Shown here piece by piece: positions 55,301 to 61,591 of a DNA stretch of 64,000 nt; positions within the stretch are counted from its first letter, which is position 1; each line of letters opens with the position of its first letter. A program made the translations under genes and the position numbers. Source of the DNA: Blastopirellula sp. (lineage in GTDB: Bacteria > Planctomycetota > Planctomycetia > Pirellulales > Pirellulaceae); the NCBI GenBank assembly GCA_002733575.1, contig NVWB01000004.1, positions 36,616-100,615 on the forward strand, in the 5' to 3' direction. The notes under the pieces were generated by a model. That model saw only the letters and a program-made list of their open reading frames with translations. It searched no databases and was not told where the DNA came from.

Positions 55301-56407
55301 AAGCCACTGTTGCGTTCTCACAGTGGTGAAGCCTTGCAGCCGATCCTCGAAGCAGGGCCATTAGAAGAACGCTTGCCCTATGACTTTGATTCAGCCGATC
55401 AGTCCCGCGAAGGTGACATGGAAATCAACGAAGTCGGCAGAGCCACGCAAATGCCATGGGAAGCCGATGGCCGCAAATGGCACACGACCGATCGAGTTGG
55501 ACACGATGGCCAATCGGTCAACTGGGACGGTAAGATCTTAGGAGATGTCGTCGACTACATTCAAGAAAACGGCGATTTCTCAGATGCTAATTGGAACAAC
55601 CGCAGCGTGGTCGAAATCTCGGCTCCCAAGAAAAGTGACGGCTGGTTCTTCCATGCACTCACCGGAGAAAACTGGCTGCTCAAACTTAAATTCCGTACCG
55701 CTAAGGGCACCTTTGATCGAGGCCGATTAGTCGAACAACTTCAACTGCAAACTTTGAACCAACTAGAAGACTTGCCCGTCTACGGCAACGAACCGCGTGT
55801 GAAAGTCAAAAACATTCGCGGTCCGTTTCAAGAGGTTGAAATTCGTGCGTTTGATTACAAAGAAATCAACAAGCCGGAGTTCTGGGCCTTCATCGATAAA
55901 GCGATCCGCGGCTTTGATCAATACACCGAACGTATTAATCAAAACATCGAAGACCACATGCCGTGGAAGAAGCTGGGCCAAAAATGGCATCTTTCTCGCA
56001 AAGGCTTCCCGCCTGCCAAACGTGCAGAGTGGGATCTTGAAGTGCTGGAAGAAGTGTTTGACCTGCTGCACGAGATTGCACCAGGCGGCCAGTTCTTATG
56101 GAACAGTCAGGTACTAGTTCACTATATCCTCGAAGGCCAAAGCACCCCTTGGGCCACCGTCGTGACCAAGAAACCAGAAGCCGTTCGTTTGGCACTGCAC
56201 ACACCCAAAGGTCAAATCTCCCTTGGGCAATTTGCCGAGCTCGGCCAAGAAGCAGAACTGGATGAGTCAAAGAAAAACGAAGACCTTGTCCGGATCAACT
56301 TCAAGAATCTAGTCGATCTAGAAAAAGGCGATCTCGCTGGCTTCATCCAAATGCACCATGACCTTGCAAAAGAACAAGATCAGCAGAAACAGTTATTCGA
56401 CCGTTAA
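49334..56407 (+). CDS. uvrA: Double-length UvrA (two fused excinuclease A units) with C-terminal extension
   Basis: 2357 residues against about 940 in usual UvrA. Four ATP-binding P-loops are present: GVSGSGKSS (33-41), GASGSGKSS (about 698), GPSGSGKSS (about 1054) and GPSGSGKSS (about 1688). Four ABC signatures are present: LSGGESQRIRL (about 546), LSGGEAQRIKL (about 886), LSAGEAQRIRL (about 1513) and LSGGEAQRVKL (about 1877). Zinc-finger CxxC pairs occur in each unit. So residues 1-1010 and 1020-1985 are two complete UvrA copies in one chain, which could form an intramolecular version of the UvrA dimer. The third signature has LSAGE instead of LSGGE. Residues 1985-2357 are an extra part with a repeated W-rich unit (MPWEADGRKWH at 2040, MPWKKLGQKWH at 2209). 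It finds DNA damage in nucleotide excision repair. Confidence 0.96.
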   Translation: MPDTDIVIKGAREHNLRDVSLDLPRNKLICLTGVSGSGKSSLAFDTVYAEGQRRYVESLSSYARQFMGQMPKPDVDFIGGLTPSISISQKTTGSNPRSTVGTITEIYDYLRVLYARIGQGCCAECRKPLTAQTREQIIERILTSEEGTSFSVLAPLFRGQKGEYKDLFVDLLKQGFVRARVDGQIVNLSDDIHLDRQMRHDIEVVIDRLTIKEGVRGRLAESVELALKMGDGNMIMALRDLEAEARAAELEGAPPAEDLIPEEEVVPKKPKKRKATKKSIDGDLTFSVDYACVDCGVSYSPPSPQMFSFNSPQGMCPTCDGLGQVFTFDPELLISDPTLSFKKGAVDILGKWKSIGRWKRHIYQGVADTMERKLELEPGAFLETPWRDLTEEQQNCILHGTGDQHITFTWRGGSSPQKYGGTYDGIIPDLLDKYRNTNSKPQLRQLEKYMSTVSCPECDGERLNAQARAVVLKSNEEQFADPAGLSLPQVCQLSIQDASLFFADLDLDSLCEKIGAEAIKEICGRLGFLQNVGLEYLTLDRTAPTLSGGESQRIRLAGQIGCGLVGVTYILDEPSIGLHPRDNDRLLGTLNNLRDMGNTVLVVEHDEDTMRVADHIIDFGPGAGVRGGYVVAQGTAEEIAASDKSVTGRYLSGKEKIEIPEKRRPITDKKLTVVGASENNLKNIDVEIPLGVFVCISGASGSGKSSLINDILVEALRRDLNHGLGDPGEHERIDGLENLDKMIAIDQSPIGRTPRSNPGTYIKVFDDIRNMFAMLSESKKRGYKPGRFSFNVESGRCSACEGNGANKLEMDFLADIWVTCPVCEGHRFKRETLEILFKGKSIADVLEMDVQEALELFENVPKIAHKLQTLHDVGLDYIKLGQPSPTLSGGEAQRIKLAKELVKKSTGKTLYLLDEPTTGLHFADVKMLLQVLQNFADAGNTVLVVEHNLDVIKTADWIIDLGPEGGDDGGLVVAQGTPEDVAKVAESYTGQSLKPVFAGDESRAVSEIKRAADQARINAKMKQSKHIEVRGAKQHNLKNVDLRIDREKMTVFCGPSGSGKSSLAMDTIYAEGQRRYVESLSAYARQFVGQMQKPKIDHIDGLSPAIAIEQKNLGKSPRSTVGTVTELYDYVRVLMARLGESYCPDCDIPISTQTSTNITDKILSEPKGTKLYLMAPQDLDVGQSYTELWEELRSAGYQRIRVDGIVHTLDKPPRIDRRRVHVVEVVVDRISVSKEARTRIADSVENALSLSGGVMNVAYPDDAVSEHHWKVKRHSQHLSCGSCDRSFDQLSPHNFSFNSTFGWCTACEGLGTQMGADPTALLSDPKLSLLDGALRMWPNLDLEISRQMLTAFAEFNGIPLDTPFSDMSSRHRHLILHGTGPQWYEVFKNNVKQGRAQFKFQFKGLYPSLEEASRLSQSFRMQMEGLIAEVECTTCDGSRLRDDASAVQFRGKNILEITSMPMEKLLEFITGWKLKKREIKIAGELAREIEDRVSFLVNVGLDYLSLRRTAPTLSAGEAQRIRLASQLGSGLCGVLYVLDEPTIGLHPRDNKRLIKALHHLRDLGNTLLVVEHDHDVIAASDKLVDFGPQAGRNGGEVVAQGTPEQVANTKGSVTGPYLSGEAAIPVPSNRRMSSVRIKKKPAKKTGMAAPREIDSPSGYWLEVVGATHNNLRNVNAQIPLGAFTAIAGPSGSGKSSLMQEVIYNSLARTLHRASTVPGAHDAIRGIEHINKVIRVDQQPLGNSPSSNPATYSGAFDVIRDLFSQMPESKLRGYTPRRFSFNVDGGRCENCEGMGQKCIEMHFLPDVWVTCETCEGHRYNEETLAVLYHGKSIADVLEMSCGQAVQLFENIPKIRRILQTLCDVGLDYVTLGQPAPTLSGGEAQRVKLASELARPDTGRTLYLLDEPTTGLHFEDLKKLLGVFHRLVDLGNTVVVIEHNLDMIKQADWVIEMGPEAGAEGGQVVVYGTPEDMVEHSKDYQAATKKRKKAGKPLLRSHSGEALQPILEAGPLEERLPYDFDSADQSREGDMEINEVGRATQMPWEADGRKWHTTDRVGHDGQSVNWDGKILGDVVDYIQENGDFSDANWNNRSVVEISAPKKSDGWFFHALTGENWLLKLKFRTAKGTFDRGRLVEQLQLQTLNQLEDLPVYGNEPRVKVKNIRGPFQEVEIRAFDYKEINKPEFWAFIDKAIRGFDQYTERINQNIEDHMPWKKLGQKWHLSRKGFPPAKRAEWDLEVLEEVFDLLHEIAPGGQFLWNSQVLVHYILEGQSTPWATVVTKKPEAVRLALHTPKGQISLGQFAELGQEAELDESKKNEDLVRINFKNLVDLEKGDLAGFIQMHHDLAKEQDQQKQLFDR

Positions 56408-56450
56408 TAGAATGAGAGTGTTTACTTGCTTCTCAGTCTAACTTGCAATA

Positions 56451-56481
56451 AACTCGACAGTTCACCCTGTCGAGTTTTTTT
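56451..56481 (+). terminator. Intrinsic terminator of uvrA
   Basis: A perfect 10-bp stem AACTCGACAG (56451-56460) with CTGTCGAGTT (56467-56476) and a 6-nt loop, followed by seven T. It lies about 45 nt past the uvrA stop. Confidence 0.9.
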
Positions 56482-56533
56482 CTGCGCCAAACTCACTCTT
56501 GCTAATCATTCCAATCCACAGGCTCACTCCATT

Positions 56534-57304
56534 ATGCGACATCTTACCCTCCTGTTCACAACATGTCTTTTCATTGCTCAACTAAATATCTCGAACAGCA
56601 ACGCTGCTGAACCAAACAACTTAGACATCTATCTGCTGATGGGCCAGTCCAATATGGCCGGGCGTGGCAAGATGACCGATGAGGACAAATTGCCGGTCGA
56701 TGGAATTTTGATGCTTGATAAAAACAACACCTGGCAGTCGGCCAAGCATCCGTTGCATTTTGATAAATCAATCGCCGCCGTAGGGCTCGGTCTCGACTTT
56801 GCGAAAAACGTGACCAAGAAAGAAGGAACTGTGATTGGGCTCGTCCCTTGTGCAGTTGGCGGAACGAAGTTGTCTCGCTGGGTCAAAGAGGCTGACTTGT
56901 ATGAAAACGCGGTCAAACGGGCCAAGCTGGCTGCCAAAAGCGGAACCATTCGCGGTGTCCTCTGGCATCAAGGCGAAGGCGATACCGGCAACGCAGAACT
57001 AGCCAACACGTATGCACCGCGACTCGACGCGATGATCGCCGATCTTCGCAAAGATTTAGATCAACCAGAGCTTCCCTTTGTTGCCGGACAACTGGGCCAG
57101 TTCTTCCTCAAAAAACGCAGCACGCCTGAGTCTGCAACGGTCGCCAATGCACTCAAGAAATTACCTTCCCGCGTGGAAAATACGGGCCATGTTTTAAGCA
57201 CCGGCATAGATCACAAAGGAGACCAAACCCATTTCAATGCCCAAGGGTATAAGGAATTCGGCAAACGCTATGCACAGGTGATGAACAAGTTATTGCAGCA
57301 GTGA
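56534..57304 (+). CDS. Exported SGNH carbohydrate acetylesterase (DUF303-like)
   Basis: The start at 56534 gives the signal peptide MRHLTLLFTTCLFIAQL to SNAA; the frame to 56426 would run through the uvrA terminator. Catalytic features of the sialate O-acetylesterase/DUF303 group: GQSNMAGRG (nucleophile Ser), CAVGGTKLSRW, VLWHQGEGD, and THFNAQG with the catalytic His. About 255 residues long, a usual size. It would remove acetyl groups from sugars outside the cytoplasm. Confidence 0.92.
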   Translation: MRHLTLLFTTCLFIAQLNISNSNAAEPNNLDIYLLMGQSNMAGRGKMTDEDKLPVDGILMLDKNNTWQSAKHPLHFDKSIAAVGLGLDFAKNVTKKEGTVIGLVPCAVGGTKLSRWVKEADLYENAVKRAKLAAKSGTIRGVLWHQGEGDTGNAELANTYAPRLDAMIADLRKDLDQPELPFVAGQLGQFFLKKRSTPESATVANALKKLPSRVENTGHVLSTGIDHKGDQTHFNAQGYKEFGKRYAQVMNKLLQQ

Positions 57305-57309
57305 ATGGC

Positions 57310-57768
57310 TTACTCAGGTTCTACTTGCCTGGCAGTCTTGGCCCATTTGATCACGCGGTGCCCTTGGATAATGACAAAGATGAAAAGAATAATCATACAA
57401 ACATTGAGACTTAGCACGAGAGTAATCAACGAGATGTAACTCATCACTAGCCCAAGATACATGCCCCAGATTTTTCTTTTGGCAGCCGCAATTGCCGCAA
57501 TGAACCAGATAGAATTGAGTACAATTGATACGGCAGCTGTGATTTGTAGCGTTGTACGTTCAGCCTCATCCATTGCTTGCAGGTCTTGGAAGAAAAGTAC
57601 AAACACACCTACGCCAATCGCCAGAAATCCAATGATGACCCACAAAGCCACCAAGGCTTGGAGCTGCTGTTTGAACTTCTTCTGCACATCGGCATCGACA
57701 TTCAACTGCATCTGCGGGGCTTGTTCAGCTTCAGGCGATTGAAACGGATTGTGTTGTTCGTCTGACAT
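57310..57768 (-). CDS. Four-helix membrane protein with NPFQSP N-terminal tail, unknown
   Basis: 152 residues: a short cytoplasmic tail MSDEQHNPFQSPEAEQ, then four hydrophobic helices (about 40-62, 75-92, 100-118, 120-138) and a short basic end. The NPF-SP tail is a recurring start of planctomycete membrane proteins. Function unknown. It lies 35 nt beyond the stop... i.e. downstream side is convergent with the esterase and upstream side follows the symporter in the same direction. Confidence 0.7.
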   Translation of the reverse strand: MSDEQHNPFQSPEAEQAPQMQLNVDADVQKKFKQQLQALVALWVIIGFLAIGVGVFVLFFQDLQAMDEAERTTLQITAAVSIVLNSIWFIAAIAAAKRKIWGMYLGLVMSYISLITLVLSLNVCMIILFIFVIIQGHRVIKWAKTARQVEPE

Positions 57769-57802
57769 AGTTGCTATTTCTACACTCAGTTGAATTCAAG
57801 TT

Positions 57803-59527
57803 CTAGCTAAACAATACCGAAAAGTCGGCAAACCAAAGATACAACAACACCACACACACTACGATGAGAATCCCAAACGGCTTCGCATATACCCACGGCG
57901 TCAGATCGACATCGCCCGAGTCTTTTTGCTCATATGTAGTCTCACGCGGGCTGATCTTGCCGATGACTAGCATCAGGCCGATCAGGGAGAGGAAGACTGT
58001 ACCAATAAAATGAAACTTGAATAGAGCACTGTATTCTTTCACTTCATCAATAGTTGCAGGTACTGCTATAATCTCTTCTTGACTCTCTAGAGCGGCTGAT
58101 ATTTCTTCTTCTATTTCGGCGTGTTCAGCAGCAGCTTGTTTTGCTTGAGGAACTAACACTAGAAAGAAAATACTTAGCGTGATTAAGCCAACTGCCAAGG
58201 CAATGTTTGCTGCAAACCCTGGCACACGCTTAGTTAGCAATCCAACGATCACAATTGCCAAGATCGGAATAAAATAGATGGAATTCATTTCCTGAAGATA
58301 ATCAAAGATGCTATTCTGACCTACTAGCATGGGGGCGATGACCATTGATGCAATGGCCACAATCGCGGCAAAGACTTTTCCAGACCAGATTACCCGTTCA
58401 TCCGATGCTTTTGGATGAAGTATGTGCTTGTAAACACCTAAACTAAAAAGGGTTGCGGTGCTGTTTAAGGCCGAATTAAACGAACTGAGAATTGCTCCAA
58501 CCATGACTGCCGCGAAAAATCCGGTTAACGGAAGTGGTAAAACATTTCGTACTAATAAACCGTATGCGTCATCATGAGAGTCATCAGCGATAAGGCCCTT
58601 CTCTGAATATAAATGGAAGGCGATTAACCCTGGCACGACCACAAGGATCGGAGCCAATACCTTTAAGGCTCCAGCAAACAACACGCCTTTCTGGCCTTCT
58701 TTCAGACTTTTTGCCCCTAATGTTCGTTGAATGATTTGCTGGTTGGTGCTCCAATAAAAGAGAGTTATCAGGAATACTCCTGAGAACAAGTTCCAAAACG
58801 GAAGACCTGAATCTGAACTGCCCAGTGAGTTGAATTTTTCAGGATGTGCTGCTGTCATCTCAGTCCAAGCCGCTATAGGGCCGGCGCTGTTTACCGCATA
58901 CAAACCAAAAACAACGATTAGTAAACCACCAACTAGTAAACCGAATCCATTAATCGTGTCTGATACCGCTACAGTGCGAAGCCCACCAAAAATAGCATAG
59001 ACTGATCCAATGATGCCAATTAACCAAACCATTCCCCAGTAGATTATCTGCGGGTCATCCAACCCAAACATATCTTGAAGACCTAAGATTCCGATCAACC
59101 CTCTTGAACCTGAGAACAGAATTATTGGCAGTAAAATTACGACATAAGCAACGATAAAGATCAGCGAAGTAATAGTTCGAGTGCTTTCGCCAAATCGGTC
59201 TTCTAGAAATTGTGGAACGGTAGCAATACCCGATTTCAAATAACGAGGCAGAAAGAATAACGCCATAACGACCAATGAGATCGCAGAAACTACTTCCCAG
59301 GCCATCACGCTAAGTCCTTGCCCGTATGCTCCACCATTGAGCCCTACCAATTGCTCCGTCGACAAGTTCGTCAGCATCAACGACCCGGCAATGTAGCCAC
59401 CGGTCAGGGATCTTCCGGCCAGGAAATAACCTTCGGACGATTCGTGGTCGTCTTTTCGGGTCAGGAACCAGGTAATCAGACCAACCAGGGCGGTGAAGAA
59501 TATGAAGGAGCTAATGGTCAGAAACAT
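57803..59527 (-). CDS. Sodium/solute symporter (SSS family)
   Basis: 574 residues with 13-14 hydrophobic helices. Family pattern: an N-terminal helix, DDHESSEGYFLAGRSLTGGYI, SLMLTNLSTEQLVGLNGGAYG, a long core, and TNQQIIQRTLGAKS, a conserved SSS stretch. A charged loop (about 455-495, rich in Glu/Ala) splits the last helices. It couples Na+ to uptake of sugars or organic acids; the sulfatase directly upstream suggests a sugar released from a sulfated glycan. It starts 10 nt before the stop of a short ORF or, equivalently, 236 nt after the sulfatase. Confidence 0.92.
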   Translation of the reverse strand: MFLTISSFIFFTALVGLITWFLTRKDDHESSEGYFLAGRSLTGGYIAGSLMLTNLSTEQLVGLNGGAYGQGLSVMAWEVVSAISLVVMALFFLPRYLKSGIATVPQFLEDRFGESTRTITSLIFIVAYVVILLPIILFSGSRGLIGILGLQDMFGLDDPQIIYWGMVWLIGIIGSVYAIFGGLRTVAVSDTINGFGLLVGGLLIVVFGLYAVNSAGPIAAWTEMTAAHPEKFNSLGSSDSGLPFWNLFSGVFLITLFYWSTNQQIIQRTLGAKSLKEGQKGVLFAGALKVLAPILVVVPGLIAFHLYSEKGLIADDSHDDAYGLLVRNVLPLPLTGFFAAVMVGAILSSFNSALNSTATLFSLGVYKHILHPKASDERVIWSGKVFAAIVAIASMVIAPMLVGQNSIFDYLQEMNSIYFIPILAIVIVGLLTKRVPGFAANIALAVGLITLSIFFLVLVPQAKQAAAEHAEIEEEISAALESQEEIIAVPATIDEVKEYSALFKFHFIGTVFLSLIGLMLVIGKISPRETTYEQKDSGDVDLTPWVYAKPFGILIVVCVVLLYLWFADFSVLFS

Positions 59528-59763
59528 AGATTTGAACCTGGAGAAACTAGGGGATCGACATAAAACGGATTTGAATCCCTGAATTTAGTCGATTTAGGCG
59601 CGAATGCAATGAGATCGTGCTCAGGAATGTTGAGTTTTGTTGCGATTTTAATCGACGACAGTCGAACCCGGCCCGTTTTGAATAAGCTGGGTTGGATGTA
59701 GCCAGCGTTCTCCAAAACCGACAACGCGGCTACCCAAATTCCAGACCCGATGCCTCTAAGCAT
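59518..59763 (-). CDS. Doubtful 81-residue ORF between sulfatase and symporter
   Basis: Its ATG forms a TAATG overlap with the sulfatase stop, and it ends 10 nt inside the symporter, which are coupling-type junctions at both ends. The protein has no recognised family, membrane helix or signal (start MLRGIGSGIWVAAL). It may be a real small gene, or a leader read only to couple translation. Confidence 0.3.
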   Translation of the reverse strand: MLRGIGSGIWVAALSVLENAGYIQPSLFKTGRVRLSSIKIATKLNIPEHDLIAFAPKSTKFRDSNPFYVDPLVSPGSNLCF

Positions 59764-61304
59764 TAATCATTACGATCTTTATTCCGCATCAACTCTGGCG
59801 GATAAACGGCCGGTTTTGATCCGCTTTTCAATCGCAGATTGGCGCCCATGGTTCGCTTGAGACTAAACGGCACATTGTTGGCGTCGGCCTCAACCAGAAT
59901 GTTGTGCAGGTCGGTACGCATGGTTGCTACGCGTTTTTTGTGTTTCGGATCGAAGATCAAATTATGCTGTTCGTCAGGGTCTTCTTGCAAGTCGTACAGT
60001 TCGTCGATGTCCCAGATGCCGTGGTATTGAATGAACTTATAGCGTTGGGTTCGCAATGCCAAAGTGGTTGGTGTTTGCGGGAAACTGTACTCCCAGTAGT
60101 ACTCGTACAGGATATTCTTTCGCCAGTCCTCGGGCTTCATTTTACCTGCGGCCAAGTCCACAAAGCTGCTGCCATCCATGTGCTCTGGCGTTCCTAAACC
60201 GGCAGCCGCCAAACAACTCGGGCCGATATCAATTCCGGCAACCACCGGTTCAACCACGGTGCCTGGCTTCCAAAGTTTTGGGCAAACGCCTAACAGCGGA
60301 ACTCGCATCGAGGCTTCGTAGGCGGTCCGCTTGTCGATCAGCCCATGTTCACCCCATTGAAAACCGTTGTCGCCCATGTAGATCACCATGGTGTTTTCGG
60401 AAAGATTGTTGTCTTCTAACCATTTACGAACACGAGCGATGGAATCGTCAACACTCAACAAGGCTTCGCAGTACAACCGGTAGTGCTCTTCGATATCGGT
60501 GTCTTGGTGATAAGCAAAGTCAACGCCATGCCAGCTATTGCGTTGGTTCTTCAGCCACATCGGTTTGCCTTTGTAATTACTCTCGGTGTTCTCCATGGTG
60601 ATCGGCCTAGGCAGCGGTTTATCTTTGTAGATGCCCGCATGTCGTTCGGCAGGGTGAAACATGCCGTGGACGCCTTTGTGCGAAAGATACATGAAGAACG
60701 GTTTGTCATCTTTCTTGGTCGTTTTGTCGAGCCAATCCAACGCGTAGTCGGTCAGTTCGTCGGTAATGTACCCTTTTTGCGGAACCGATTTGCCATCGAT
60801 ATTCAGCGACCAATTCTTCAAGTGCTTCGGCGGGTAATAATGGCCTTGTCCTCTGAAGCTCACCCAGCGATCAAACCCAGGCCGTGGTTGATCGGAATGC
60901 CCGCCCATGTGCCACTTGCCGAAGAACCCCGTATGATACCCGACCTTTTGTAAATACTGCGGAAAGAAAATGGCACCCGGTTTGATCGGCACGTTGTTAT
61001 CCACCACGCCATGATTGTGCATGAACTGACCGGTCAAAACCGAAGCCCGACTCGGCGAACAAAGCGATGTGGTGACCATCGCATTCTTAAAGTAAACCCC
61101 TTCACGAGCCATCGCATCCATCGCGGGAGTTTCGACCCAAGGGTGACCGAGAAAACTCATCACATCATACCGATGATCGTCCGACAAAATGTAAACGATA
61201 TTCAGCGGCTTGCCGTCAGAAGTTCTCGGCAAACTCAAATCAGGAGCCGCACGCAGCGTCGAGGCAGAAAGACAAATCAAAAGGGCAAACGCAAGGCGAA
61301 CCAT
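59763..61304 (-). CDS. Exported sulfatase (heparan/N-acetylglucosamine-6-sulfatase-like)
   Basis: 513 residues; the signal peptide is MVRLAFALLICLSASTLRAA. Catalytic elements: YILSDDHRYDVMSFLGHPWV, signature C82-S-P-S-R, FFGKWHMGGHSDQPRPGFD, MGDNGFQWGEHGL and KRTAYEASMRVPL. The DDHRYD and GQFMHNHGV segments fit the group that includes GlcNAc-6-sulfatases and mucin/heparan enzymes. It is the first gene of an operon with the sodium symporter. Substrate is inferred only at the level of sulfated hexosamine glycans. Confidence 0.94.
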   Translation of the reverse strand: MVRLAFALLICLSASTLRAAPDLSLPRTSDGKPLNIVYILSDDHRYDVMSFLGHPWVETPAMDAMAREGVYFKNAMVTTSLCSPSRASVLTGQFMHNHGVVDNNVPIKPGAIFFPQYLQKVGYHTGFFGKWHMGGHSDQPRPGFDRWVSFRGQGHYYPPKHLKNWSLNIDGKSVPQKGYITDELTDYALDWLDKTTKKDDKPFFMYLSHKGVHGMFHPAERHAGIYKDKPLPRPITMENTESNYKGKPMWLKNQRNSWHGVDFAYHQDTDIEEHYRLYCEALLSVDDSIARVRKWLEDNNLSENTMVIYMGDNGFQWGEHGLIDKRTAYEASMRVPLLGVCPKLWKPGTVVEPVVAGIDIGPSCLAAAGLGTPEHMDGSSFVDLAAGKMKPEDWRKNILYEYYWEYSFPQTPTTLALRTQRYKFIQYHGIWDIDELYDLQEDPDEQHNLIFDPKHKKRVATMRTDLHNILVEADANNVPFSLKRTMGANLRLKSGSKPAVYPPELMRNKDRND

Positions 61305-61591
61305 GGTGTAAAACTCCGGTAAGGGCTGCTACTTAAGCAATCATGAATGAGCTAAAAGTATAGTTGTTAAACCGCAAGTGGTCAAATTTGGATCATTCGT
61401 CATTCTCAGAATACAGTAGGAACTCTCGTCATTTCGAATCATCGTGCCCCTGCCAGCTTTATTCGACGAACATTGGCATAATAATATCTCTAACTCCATT
61501 GATTCTCATACCCTCAGTTGGTTAAAATAGCGAAGTCCCTCCCTTTGATTTCGCGAATAATTCTCTTGAAGAAAAATTGGATTCTTAAGTC

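Noticed and set aside
49334..56407. Possible misassembly joining two uvrA genes
   Set aside because: The frame is uninterrupted, the two halves differ throughout, and the P-loop flanks are distinct; double-length UvrA is plausible for planctomycetes.
60056..60601. 181-codon plus-strand ORF opposite the sulfatase
   Set aside because: It is antisense to a well-supported sulfatase and has no family features.
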